DNA of 64,000 nucleotides from Protula sp. h YS-2021. Lineage: Eukaryota > Annelida > Polychaeta > Sabellida > Serpulidae. The notes beneath the pieces were generated by a model, which was given only the letters and a program-made list of their open reading frames with translations, had not been told where the DNA came from and ran no database searches. Made by a program: the position numbers and the translations under genes. Where the stretch lies: positions 32,318,911 to 32,382,910 of the forward strand of contig OX457026.1 of the NCBI GenBank assembly GCA_949752745.1, given 5' to 3'. Positions 21,590 to 32,947 of this stretch are shown piece by piece; position 1 is the stretch's first letter, and each line of letters opens with the position of its first letter.

Positions 21590-21935
21590 GTTCTGGACGA
21601 TTCTGAGCAATTTTGGTTTTTTTACCCACCTCTGTGGGAAAATTTGTGATTTTTGCATATTTAGACGTTTCAGACGATTCTGGGGACCTTTGGTTTTTTT
21701 ACCCCCCCCCCCCCCCCGTGGGAAAATTTGTGATTTTTGCATATTTAGACGTTTCAGACGATTCTGAGTAACTTTGGATTTTTTACCCAACCCCGTGGGA
21801 AAATTTGTGATTTTTGCATATTTAGACTTTTCAGACGATTCTGAGTAACTTTGGATTTTTTACCCAACCCCATGGGAAAATTTGTGATTTTTGCATATTT
21901 AGACTTTTCAGACGATTCTGAGCAACTTTGGTTTT
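21590..21935. repeat. tandem ~85-bp subterminal repeats (left)
   Basis: Four imperfect copies of a unit containing GATTTTTGCATATTTAGAC, GACGATTCTGAG and a CCCACGGG-like run. Inverted copies with more divergence lie at 23690-23845. Confidence 0.85.
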
Positions 21936-22718
21936 TAGACATATTAGAACCGAGTGTGGCATCTCCCTACGGAATTCGGAACTTGGAAATCAAATTGACG
22001 GGAGCGGCCTTATCTGCTGGGTCATTTGCTCGCCGTTGAAAACGAAGTAATTTGTTAAAGGTTAAAGAACGGTATCATAAATTTACAACTTTGTGCGGAA
22101 TGTCAAAATTTTCTTTATTTTCTTTATTCATTTCACTTTAAACTACTTCTTTTCTTTATTGCAGGTTTTTTTAGTGGCAGTGCGCTGCTCGGCGAACCAA
22201 GACCAGTGAGGAGGTGAAAACCCTCCTGGCTGCCCTTTTCAGGACGGCCGCCCAAAAACCCGAAATAAGCTAGTGTCACTGTGTATGAGTGTTTGTATGT
22301 GTGTGTGTGAAAAAATGGGCTGCTCATTCGAGCACGTTTTTGCATGATTCATTCGAATACATCTTTGAATGGTGCGCGCGGCTGTTTCAACTGCAAAGCT
22401 TAGTTTTTTTTTGCCACAAGCACATCAAATATACACAAACTCTGGCAGCTTTCTACACAACGAAATTAGTTGTGTAGACAAAGTGACATGCTCACGTGAT
22501 CCGCTTAGATAACTTTTCACGATCTTTGTGAGCTTTTTCCTTTCGTTCATCACAAATTCTACATAATTTTGATAAATAATTAGAATGCATTCCAATAAAA
22601 ACGGTAGTTCTTGGATACAGCATGCCAAGGCCAGCTTTCACTAATGACTTCAACTGCTTGAACTGCCTGATTTGGCGAACGGTTTGGCAGGGTACCCAGA
22701 GGCAAAACCAAGCATTTA

Positions 22719-23240
22719 TTAACACTTGACAAGCCTTTGGCTTGCAAGAGTTATATGAATTTGTGCGAGCAAAATTCGTCCTTTTTTTTCTTCTTGACAC
22801 TTTTTCCGATTTTTTGTGTCGTCTTCTCCTCTGACACTATGGGCCCTACGACCATGAAATTTGGGACTTATGAAGAGCTTGATCTGAACATGTGCATGTC
22901 ATTTTTTATTTTCGTCTTTGATTTCGTTTTCTTTGTTAAAACGCCATGTGAAAAGAGTGTATTTTTTGCAAGTAAATGCGTAGCATTTAACCCACATCAC
23001 ACACAGTTGCACAGTGAACTTTGTGCGAGCTCTCACTGCGTAAAAAGCTAACACGGCGTATGCTAGATCAGTCAATAAAACGTTAAGTCAACAGAAACCA
23101 AACACTACTCGGCTTATAAGACATATTCAAACTGTGTTGTTTGCAATATATTATTCAAGAAATAACCCATTGAAGGAAGCATTTTTGCGTTTTAATTTTT
23201 GTCAAGTGTTTAACATTTCGCTAGCGAAGTGAGGTTCTAG
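22719..23240. mobile_element. MITE-like repeat, copy 1
   Basis: 522 bp, matching in inverse orientation the 518-bp segment 63217-63734 over its whole length with moderate divergence. One end is TTAACACTTGACA and the other contains TGTCAAGTGTTTAAC followed by the palindrome TTCGCTAGCGAA and GGTTCTAG. No coding capacity. Frames across it are broken and differ between the copies. Confidence 0.75.
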
Positions 23241-23868
23241 TTTTTAATAACTTCAACTGCAGCGCGCTTCTGAAAAAGGACGATGTAGTCTGGATTGATG
23301 TGAGTAGCAAAATAAGTGGATTTTTTATGCGGGGACGTTGAAATTTCATGTGGGTATTTTTAAATATTGGTTATTTATTCATTAACTATGTATGAACCGC
23401 ACATATACAAAACATCATTAAAAAGAGAACTGAATTCTTGTTAAGGCTGGCAATTCTTTTTAACTAAAAACCTCTAATAAAGAAAAGAGGTAGTTTAAAG
23501 TAAAAAGAATAAAGAAAATTTTGACATTCCTCACAAAGTTGTAAATTTATGAAACCGTTCTTTAACCTTTAACAAATAACTTCGTCCTCAACTGCGAGCA
23601 AATGACCTAGCAGATAAGACAGTTCCCGTCAATTTCATTTCCAAGTTCCCAATTTCGTAGGGAGATGTCACACTCGGTTCTAATATGTCTAAAAACCAAA
23701 GTTGCTCAGAATCGTCTGTAACTTCAAATGTGCAAAAGTCACAAACTTTTCCCACGGGGGGCTGGGGGTCAAAAAACAAAGTTGCTCATAATCGTCTGAA
23801 ACGTCTAAATATGCAAAAATCACAAAGTTTCCTACGTGGGTGCCCAGAACACCCATTTCCTTACTACT

Positions 23869-25243
23869 AGCAGGGCAAAACGTGGCATCGGCAGGTTTAA
23901 GTAAAGATTGATCCCATCGCTACGCATGGTCATTTCTGGTAACCTGGCAAAAGGACTAAAGGACTAGTCCTTTTGAAGCGTAGTCCTTTTGAAGTTTGGT
24001 AATTTTGCCAGGTAAGCGTCAGTTCTGTATGAGACACTGCGAGGAAAATAGTTTAAACTTCGTGACATGCTTGACAGCATATTTCCACATTACAAAGAAT
24101 AAACACGACAGATGCAATGAAAACTCTCGGTACAAAACTGATCGCAACTACCAATGTTATTATCGAGCGTGGTATTTTAAATTTGTTTTAAATAAACAGA
24201 TGTAGCGACACTGAGAAATCGTCTAGTAACACAAATTCGTCCAGGGGATCTCCCGGTGGGTGATTTGCCGGTGGGAGATTTGCCGGTGGTCTTTTGCCGT
24301 TAGAGGTGATTTTTCGGTGGTTGAATTGCCGTAGGTGCGTTGCCGGTGTTACGTGCAAACAAGTCCCCTCAATTTAAAGCCGCCCTTCTCTATATAAGTT
24401 TTATGCGTGGTTCTAATCTCTAAAGGGGTAAGTGGGGCTTGTTTGCACAAGCCTGTGTAAGCAAATGTTTCCGAAAAAAATATATTAGAGAGTGTTAGAA
24501 GAGAAAGTTAGACACAACATTTCTGCTGAAGTTTGACCAATATAAGTAGAAAAAAGTACAGAAGATGAATCTTATCCCCTGTTACTATTTCTCACTGCTC
24601 GTAACCAAAACCTGAGAAAAGGTCCTCATGTTCAAGGTTGCCAAAATGCCGCGGTAGAAGGGGTTAAGTATTTAATCTTAATTCCTGCTAATCCGAAGAA
24701 CTGGTATCTGCCGAAGGAAAATGGGACTGCATAACCAGAGAAGTGTTACAATGAATCCACATCCTTTAAAAACAACTTGGTTGTGTATAATGTGTGTGAT
24801 TATATATTAAAAATTTGAGTACATGATTTATTTGTGAGGTAAGAAATTGCAAATGAATATTCGCAAAGCAACGACATCGCTGGAATTGGTAAATAGTGAC
24901 ACTGGAATTGGTAAATAGTGACGGAAAAATTGAAAGAAAAAACAGGAGATATGTAATCAGAGATCCCTGAAGTGTTATCAGCAACTTGACCAAAGAATTT
25001 TAAATAACAAAAAAAAACCCACTTTTTCAGATAATTGTTCCCTGTTTCGTTTCTTTTCTTTAACCGAACACAGGTTAAAAACAAAACAAAATAATCCATA
25101 TATATTTCTAGCAGGCTGACCGAGAACGGAAATGGTGTGTAAAGTAGGGAAAACTGAATGAACAAGGGGGGCTTATTTGGATACACCATGTGCGCACAAA
25201 TAAGCCCGGTTGGACTTTTTTGCAAAGAGGGGCTTTCGTGCAC
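23869..25243. other. gene-free region with small inverted repeats
   Basis: An inverted repeat at 23941-24013 (ACCTGGCAAAA ... TTTTGCCAGGT) has an inner direct repeat AGTCCTTTTGAAG. Degenerate TTGCCGGTGG repeats occur at about 24245-24350. A second inverted repeat is listed separately. No gene recognised. Confidence 0.55.
24353..24448. repeat. short inverted-repeat element
   Basis: GTGCAAACAAGTCCCC at the left and GGGGCTTGTTTGCAC at the right form near-perfect 15-bp arms around a ~65-bp centre. Possibly a very small MITE; no target duplication was identified. Confidence 0.55.
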
Positions 25244-26275
25244 CCAACACCGGTCTAGGTATCTGAAAACGATTTCAAATTCCCCCCTCCCCACCGTTTT
25301 CAAATTCCCGCCTGGGGATGCTGCAAAGCGAAAAAACATCAAATATTACACACTTTGTCTTTACTTTATCTAATTTTCACTTCAAATATAAATGTACATA
25401 AAGGCAAATACTAAGGAAAATAACTTTTCACTTATATTTAAGCGTCACTTAAAATTAAAAAAAAAAACACATTTTAACACGTACTACACTGAATATAACG
25501 TTCAAGCGTTAAATATTAACAACATGTGTGAAATGATGAGACAAATTACTAACCATAATCAATTCTTTGTCGTGTTTTACCCCGCTAGAAACAGTAAGTG
25601 GCCTGTACGGCAGCCATTTGTTAACACTCCTAGAGTTGCAATGTACGTAAACCACATTATCTAGCATTGTGGCAAATGCAAAAATTTCTATGTTTAGTCT
25701 CCCATACGCCAGGCGACGACATGTCTGAGCTTTTTCTGGGTCCCAACAAATAGGGATTATTATTGCAAACGCTGGGGATTAAGGGTAGGATTAGCATCAG
25801 GCTAGGTATGGCATCTAAGACACAGAGTGAAATATATTGAACTTTTCTTTGGTTTTGAGTAAGCAAGCCTTGTTGTTACTTTGTTCTTAGGTGTGACATC
25901 TATGAAACAGAGTGAAATATATTGGATTTTTCTTTGGTTTTGAGTAAGCAAGCCCTGTTGTTACTTTGTTCTTAGGTGTGGCATCTAAGAAACAGAGTAA
26001 AATATATTGGACTTTCCTTTGGTTTTGAGTAAGCGAGCCTTGTTGTTACTTTGTTCTTGAGAGACACGACAGAATATCATATGGCTACGTTGTAACTCCG
26101 TATTTAGTGGACAGAGGGGGGGAATTTAAATTCTGGGGAGGTAACTTGAAATCAATTTCAGATTACCCCCGGGGGAATCAGAAAACGGTTTGAAAGTACC
26201 CCCGGGAACTTCGATTTATGATTCCCGGGGGGAAACATTTAAGGGGGGAATTTGAAATCATGACACCGGTGTTGG
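25244..26275. mobile_element. candidate inverted-repeat-bounded element
   Basis: CCAACACCGGT at 25244-25254 is mirrored by ACCGGTGTTGG at 26265-26275. Next to each lie related stretches of the TTTCAAATTCCCCCC kind in opposite orientation. No coding capacity; three 85-bp tandem units lie inside. The boundary call rests on short ends and I found no target duplication. Confidence 0.35.
25804..26058. repeat. three tandem copies of an 85-bp unit
   Basis: Units start at 25804, 25889 and 25974 with AGGTRTGRCATCTA-like sequence and end TTACTTTGTTCTT. Only a few substitutions separate them. Confidence 0.92.
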
Positions 26276-26364
26276 ATAATTGTTTTCATACAGTTCCAAA
26301 CTGTATCTTGCGAGTTCATGTTTACGTATGTCCTTTTTTAATCTGTTACTCACTTGCGTAGATA

Positions 26365-27435
26365 TGTTGCAACCTATATACAGATTTGTGCCATCTTAAG
26401 ATGGGCTTGCGCCGCATGCGGATTTGCGCTGTCTTGAAATGGGTCTTCGCCGTCTTAAGGTGGTTCTGCGCCGGATATGGATGAAATATATTTTATTGAA
26501 ATTCGGTTTTTTTTTTAAAGTATTAATAACTGATAGGTCTATAGCATTATCTTTGGTTCAGATTCCTTTGATGTGACTTAATTACGATCGTTAAGTAACA
26601 AAATTGGATACATCCAATACGCCAAACAAAAACAACCTTTATTGCAATCTGATCACTTGACAACCAACCTTAATTGCAATCTAATTACTTAAAAAGGTGA
26701 ACGAATATTAATCTAAAAGCGCAAAAAACACAAAGTCCACAAATGACACTGTAATCACTGTCACTTAACACTGGTACGGAACACTGGCGCCTGAGAAACG
26801 ACCGCTGATGGAAAAATCAGAACAGAACCACTTGGAAGGTGTTCGCTTAGATGTTTTCTCTGGTATATGTAGGCGTCTACTAATCCGCCGGATTATAACT
26901 TAGTGTAGACATTGTCTCCAACTGTCAGTCTGGTTTGCGACAAAAGCTACTTGCAATTGTGAGAGATTAGGCACTGACTGGCGTTGATAGGAATTTACTT
27001 TAATGTTGAGTACAACTGCGATTGACATCAAAGTTTTGACAGAACTTAATAACGATTAGTACTTTTATGTCCAAAACTACATTCATAAAAGAATTCATAA
27101 ATGCAACAAACTGATCATTTTCATTTTTTTACGATCAGTATATGGGTTTGCGCCATCTTAAGATGGGTTTGCGTCATCTTAGGATGGGCTTGCACGTATT
27201 TAAATTTAATCAATGATATGAGCAATAAAACAAAATTCGTGAAAGAAATTAAAACACCCGTAAAGTAACAGAATATTTTTATTCAAACAGTTTTCTATAA
27301 ACAAATTTGCATTTTACCCGCATATAGCGCAGAACCATCTTAAGATAGCGCAGACCCATCTCGAGATGGCGCAGATCCGCATACGGCGTAGACCCATCTT
27401 AAGATGGGGAAAATCCATATACGGCGAGTTACATG
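26365..27435. mobile_element. inverted-repeat element rich in CATCTTAAGATG palindromes
   Basis: About 110 bp at the left (26375-26480) and its inverted relative at the right (27310-27430) contain repeated CATCTTAAGATG (or near) palindromes alternating with TTGCGCC. A third patch lies at 27140-27195. No coding capacity. I call it a foldback or MITE-like element of unknown family; exact ends are approximate. Confidence 0.5.
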
Positions 27436-28683
27436 TATAGCATGATCGATTCCACTGCCTTGTAGTAGTTTTGACCATTTAATAATATGGCTTCTTGAAG
27501 AAAGCCCGAAACATAATTCATCTCAACCAGCTTCTAAAATGCTTTTAATAGACCATACTTACAATGCTAACACTCCATATTTCCGAACTTCTTTGATTTA
27601 AACAACTGCACCAGTAGCTTGTCGGGAACTGAGTTGTTCAAGCATCGCAAAACCGAATGTCACGAAGTGGGTTTTTTTCAATTAGCCTACTTTAATCAAA
27701 AGTAAATACCAAAGTACAGTAGAATAAGTCCACTGTTCTATAAGTCCAGGAATACGCTCAACTAGTGGTTTTTCTCCATTCAAAAAAGTAACCCTACCGA
27801 AGGTTGTTTGTTATTCTGGGGAATTTAAACGCATTCATTTGAGAACATTGAACAAACGTATCGTCTAGCTTCTTAACAGGTAAAAACATGAGATGTTCGA
27901 GAGATTAACACATTCGTATTGTCCTTGTATTGTTTATTATTGCTATAATTTCTGCTTAATCTATATCTTATGCCCTTTTCTTTATTTCTTAAAACCCAGA
28001 GAAGGACATGCCTGTGATCCGACCAGGCATAACACCTGATAATAGCAATTAGGACAGGGGACTATTCGGGAAGGCCAAACCCACTGTCCAGAACCAGGAA
28101 TTAATCGAAAAAGTCTACCCGGGTGTAAAGATTTCAGATTACCCCCATATTTCTATTATCGCCCGGTAACTTAAAATCGAATTCGAGCTACCCCCGGTAA
28201 CTTAAATTCGAATTTGTGTTATTCCCACTGATTTTAAGTTACCCCTATTTCAAAAACTGTTTTGTTTAGTTATTGGAACTGCATGCAACAACCAAAATCA
28301 ACACCCTATTTATACACATGCAGAAAACCTACTCAAAACATCGTCCCGACATTTTGGGATTTGCAGCTTTGAGCTGAGGATTAACCTACTCAGAAATCTG
28401 TGACATGACCAGACACTGAAAGTCACTGATAGATGCCAGTAGAAAAGCCTTTTGATTTTGAGTGAGCAACTGAACCAACTTCTTTGTAGAATATCAGTCA
28501 AATATTTGTAACGATTGTGCAAATCAGTGTTGAAGAGTTCGTCCAGTTTGGCTCTAACCAACAGGGCTAACCGTCATCCACACCATCTTTTGCAGCTAAA
28601 TTGAAGTAGATTTGCATTTCCAAATTTGAACGTGCCTCTGTGGTGTAGTGGTATGTTTAAGGGGTACCATCCGGAGGACCCGT
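27436..28683. other. gene-free region
   Basis: No gene recognised. At 28110-28250 are GGTAACTTAAAATCGAATT-type repeats, partly inverted relatives of a patch at 26110-26240. At 28632-28680 a short stretch (GTGGTGTAGTGGTAT) resembles the start of a tRNA-type A box, but no tRNA fold follows. Confidence 0.45.
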
Positions 28684-30182
28684 CGTAACAGGCCAGATTA
28701 TACCCCTGACCAGATTACACCCTGGGGTATAATCCGACCTGGGCCATTTAACCCCCCTCCCTGGTCCAGATTATACCCCCTTATGAAATTTAAAAATGAA
28801 AAAAAAAAATCGTTTGCTTGAATATAAATCATACATAAAAGCTTCAGAATAAGAATAGCAATAAACTCTGTCAGAGATAGACAAGTCGTATATGAATTAT
28901 TATAGAATTAGTATACATTCCTGATTTAACATAAATTGTATATTTATAATTAGATAACTCTTACTCACACAGCAATCGTATTTCAAATAAAAGAACTTGC
29001 TTTAGTAGGCCATTAACTTTCAACGTAATGACACTTTATTGAAATTACCTGGATTATGTTATTGGTCCGATATCTTCTATATTGTATTTCATTTCCTGAT
29101 CACACATGTGAATTGCAATTTCCTGAGAACAACTATTCGCACGGTGGATAATCTCGATTGCAATTAACTTTTGAAATAAAACATTAAAGCTTTGCCGCAA
29201 TACTTGTGTAAACAGTAGACAGCATATATAAGCACCAGATTCTAATAGATTCTTCAGTTGCGTATAAGCTATCGGAACAATATTTCGAACAGCAGTGCAC
29301 ATAATATTATAGAATAAAACCTGTACAACGAAATTTTCAACTTCTACACCAACCAAGACAGAAATACCCACAAGGTATTTACGATTTAGCGCCTGCTGAG
29401 CGCGCCAATGCTAAATCGTATTTTCCCCAAACAGCAAGACCATATCGCGCCAAAAATGGAGCTTTGTTTCACGGAGACAAAAAGGTCATATCGAAGAGCC
29501 GTTTGTGTAACATCCTGAAGACTTTCCACGACAACCCGACAACAGGAGGCCATTTTGGCAGGGATAAAACCTTAAGCAAGATTTCTCAACGCTACTACTG
29601 GAAGGGCATGAAGAATGACGTCAAGGATTACGTGCAGAAATGTGAACAATGCTTTGTCATCAACCCCAAGATCAGCAAAGCAGCACCACCGCTACACAAC
29701 ATCAGCATGCCTGCCAAGATATGGAGTCTGGTCGGTATCAACATCGGGCCCCTACATGAACTACCAGCGGAAACAAATACATTGTAGCGACAACAGACCA
29801 TTTGTCGAAATGGTCAGAAGCAGCGCCGATACCAGACAAAAGTGCGGCTTCAGTAGCACAATTCTTGTATTTGGTAGGGTAAAGATTGGGTTGTATGGAC
29901 ACCCTAATGAGTGGTCAGGGTCGAGAATTCGTGAATCTGGTCATTGACGGTCCAATGGACCGCTTTCAGATGGAACACTGTGTAACCTCGGCATACCATC
30001 CGCAGTCAAACGGGCAGCGAAAAGGCATGAACACATGAAAAAACCTTTTAAGGTGGAGGAGTTTAATCTGGCCCAGGGAGGATTAAAATGGCCTAGGCCA
30101 GAATATACCCCGGGGTATAATCTGGCTTAGGCCGTTTTATACCCGGGTATATTCTGGACGGGGATTAAACTGGCTTGCTACA
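28684..30182. mobile_element. Ginger-like DNA transposon remnant
   Basis: About 1.5 kb. The right end, reverse-complemented, begins TGTAGCAAGCCAG and the left begins CGTAACAGGCCAG. Both continue into related inverted GGCCAGATTATACCCC-type repeats of roughly 100-130 bp. The 4-bp flanks CCGT (28680-28683) and CCGG (30183-30186) match at three of four positions. TGTNR termini, a 4-bp duplication and a gypsy-type integrase are features reported for Ginger elements. The enclosed integrase is broken, so the copy is dead. Confidence 0.6.
29405..30020 (+). pseudogene. Ginger/gypsy-type integrase, frameshifted
   Basis: The first part shows an HHCC zinc finger (GGHFGRDKTLSKISQRYYWK, then KCEQCFVI) and the start of a core domain. 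The frame then breaks near 29780. In another frame come TTDHLSKWSEAAPIPDKSA and a stretch with GQGREFVN. The final TSAYHPQSNGQ motif is near 30000. At least one frameshift and a stop near 29878 interrupt it. The domain order and wording match integrases of Ty3/gypsy elements and of Ginger transposons; the surrounding terminal repeats favour Ginger. The C-terminal part is lacking. Confidence 0.7.
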
Positions 30183-31771
30183 CCGGGTTCACCTACACAT
30201 CATTTTATAGTGCTTTTGTACGGTATACACCTACCATACAATATAATGAGCACATTTATATATCCACATTTTCAAACTGAGCATTAAAGCCAAGTACCTG
30301 TCCCCATTTTAAATGCAGTTTCTGGAGAACATCAGTGTAGCGCATATGCAGTCTGAAGACCAGCCCCTCTGGAATTTGATTACTTGGGTGGGAGGTTACA
30401 GGCGAGGGCAAAGCAGGCTTAAATATTTGTGCTAACATGAAAATTTTCACATCGGGATTAACAACCCTTTATGTTCCATTTGGGGCATGGGATACCAGCT
30501 GTTCCTCGAGGCAGTTTCGAAGCGGTGCCAGGAAATGTACGCTATCATCAGGTAAATGCTGTCGTCTCCCCAACGAAACTGGCCTGCATGAACTTATTGG
30601 CGGTATTCGAAGTCATACTGCATGCACCTATGGGATACTGCTCACACATACCAGCGAACTTAAAAATATATAAATGATAATGATCCCTAAACCTCTTGGG
30701 ATAGAAACTTCCCTCAAATATCCGATTGTGACTTTTATCCATGGCTGGAGAGTGGTTTGTTCTCTTCAGAACCTTTTCCCAGTCTTGACAATACTCATTC
30801 TTCTCTCGGGACACCAAGGAAGGAACCACGAATGTCCTGTACCAATAATAGTATCGCGTACCTGAAAATTTTCCTGCAAGCTACGGGTCACCAACGGATG
30901 GTTTATCCTTCAGAGAGTCTAGCATAATTAGTTTGTCAACTATTTGTCATCTACAAGCGTACAGTTGCGTCTATATGCACTAAAATTCCGACTGGAATTC
31001 TTCTTTAACTAAAATTTCGATCGTTGATTTTGTCATAAATGGGTGAGCAACCTCGAAGGTAGGTTGTAGTGGTGATTCTACTCTATTTCTTAAACGAGCC
31101 ACCAGATCCTTACTCTTAATCTAATTCCAGCGTTCAGGACTTTCTTCTAAATTTGGGTAATCCCTTTGTCACTTGTTTTTGTTGTGTGTGTGTTTTTTTT
31201 TTTTTTTTGGAAAAGGCATGGTCAAAAATCTTAAGTTGAATGTTATCTAGTAAAGGCTTACAGAAAGAGCGATTTCGGCTCTTTGCCGATCAATTAGGCC
31301 CCAAAAATGTTACATAGGATAAGGACGCCTTGGCGTTCTCATAGTATTAGAGATGGTATGATATTGTGCTTTTTCCAAGTAGGTCATTCCGCTATCTGAC
31401 GGAATTCTGTCTAGTTTTAGGGACAAGACCGCGGTAATGAGAAACAAGGTGAAATGTACTTAGTGATTGTCCATTTAGTTCGTATGTAGGAAGGGGAAGG
31501 TGTCAACTCCAGTACGTAAGTGTGCCGACAGAAGGAGGTGATGTCAAAAATTGCTGAAATTTAGCGACCACACTTTATGGATGGGCCCCCAGTGCCACTT
31601 GTAAATACATAAAAGTGTTAGTAAACAACAGAGTAAATTCAATTGCAATTTCAGCCCAAGGTATTTTATCCAGGCATTTTTGTCAGAGGCATTTCAACCG
31701 CGGGGCCATTTTGTCTGATTACTAAGTTTACTAGGTATTGAATTTACCACTTGTTAAGAGGCCAACCTTAA
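30183..31771. other. gene-free region
   Basis: No gene recognised. Several short frames around 30437-30865 lack motifs and overlap on both strands. A T-run lies near 31193-31208. Confidence 0.5.
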
Positions 31772-32251
31772 GGCACGGTCACCTAGGGGCTACGACCCAG
31801 TGCAACTAGTCTCGGGTGTATGTCGCAGGCAGTTGAAGAAACATTTTACGCCTGATCTTAGCAGTCGTGGACAGTCGCATGATTGAAATCAGTTTTCGAA
31901 CATGTTCAAAAACATGGGGTTGCGCTTCAAGATCGCAGGTTGTGGTACACAGGTCATATATGGTCGCACCGCGGTCACACGCCCAATCGCGAGTGGGTCT
32001 TACATGATCTTGGGTTTTCGAGTGTGGCTGGTTTTGTAATCGATCTAACACAATCGTGGGTAATTGTACGAGATCGCACGACCGGCCGCACGAAAAATTG
32101 TACGCTCAGTCGTGCGATCATTTACAACCCGTCGCAGGGTGGTCGTGTATTTATGACCGCGATGGGAATCGCAGACAAAACAGAAGACTACTCGCAGCCC
32201 AGCGCAAATCCACTGCGAAGACTACTCGCAAGCTCCAGTGTGACCATGGCT
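31772..32251. mobile_element. candidate MITE with TTAA target duplication
   Basis: The left end GGCACGGTCACC and the right end, reverse-complemented AGCCATGGTCAC, form imperfect inverted repeats, each flanked by TTAA (31768-31771; 32252-32255). TTAA duplications are known for piggyBac and Kolobok families. The interior is rich in scattered GTCGC/GATCGC words and has no coding capacity. Confidence 0.45.
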
Positions 32252-32542
32252 TTAAAACACGTACGCGTTATTTCGGACTTCTGAACTCCCCTTTGGCCTT
32301 TCCCACATTCCACTATATGCAACTTTGAACTTTTTCTATAATGAACTGCAAGGCATTTCCAGGATGTTCCCAGCCGCAAAAGCGAAGGCATTACAAAAGT
32401 GAAAGGAGAGACATACCAATTTTGATAAAATTTAATTTGGTAGAAGAAAACAATGCTACCAAGAACAATAGCACTGGACCTGTGGGACGCACAGCATTGT
32501 TTGGGGTTCTCTTAAAGCTATCCATTTTGCAATGTTTGGAAA

Positions 32543-32559
32543 GAAAGAAAGAAGGCTGA

Positions 32560-32590
<31 letters not shown>

Positions 32591-32657
32591 GAAGGAAGGA
32601 AGGAACGACGGAAGGAAGGAAGGAAAAAAAGAAAGAAAGAAGGGTGATAGAAAAACA

Positions 32658-32689
<32 letters not shown>

Positions 32690-32916
32690 AGGACAGTAGG
32701 AAGGAAGGAAGGAAGGAAGGAAGGAAGAAAGAAAGACAGAAAGAAAGAAGGAAAGAAAGAAAGGCTAAAAGAAAGAAAGGAAGAAAGAAAGAAAGAAAGA
32801 TTGCTGGAATAAAAACAAAGAAAGAAAGAAAGAAAGAAAGAAAGGAAGGAAGGAAGGAAGGAAGGAAGGAAGAAGGAAAGAAAGAAAGTAAGAAAGAAAG
32901 AAAGAAAGAAAGAAAG

Positions 32917-32946
<30 letters not shown>
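32543..32946. repeat. (GAAA)n/(GGAA)n microsatellite
   Basis: About 400 bp of GAAA and GGAA units with scattered interruptions. Lys/Arg/Glu-rich frames through it are artefacts. Confidence 0.95.

Positions 32947-32947
<1 letters not shown>

Larger units (their letters stand above)
21572..23868. mobile_element. non-autonomous Polinton-like element with long terminal inverted repeats
   Basis: 2,297 bp. The left end begins AGTAGTGGGGAAATG and the right end, reverse-complemented, begins AGTAGTAAGGAAATG. The 6-bp flanks AGCATG (21566-21571) and AGCAGG (23869-23874) match at five of six positions. The autonomous Polinton at 40002 begins AGTAGTGTAGAAAG and also has a 6-bp duplication. The terminal repeats here carry tandem units including CGTTTCAGACGATTCTGA, almost the same as the unit inside that Polinton's terminal repeats. 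There is no coding capacity. The inner repeat portions (about 21945-22145 and 23480-23700) are closely related inverted copies. A MITE is nested inside at 22719-23240. Confidence 0.75.

Noticed and set aside
22133..23051. Frames of 60-104 codons in the non-autonomous element
   Set aside because: They overlap on both strands and are not preserved in the second MITE copy.
24800..25342. 180-codon reverse-strand frame
   Set aside because: Hydrophobic low-information sequence without motifs; it crosses a repeat containing duplicated TTGGTAAATAGTGAC words.
28632..28680. tRNA-Gly-like A-box sequence
   Set aside because: No matching acceptor stem, anticodon arm or B box could be found; at most a truncated SINE.
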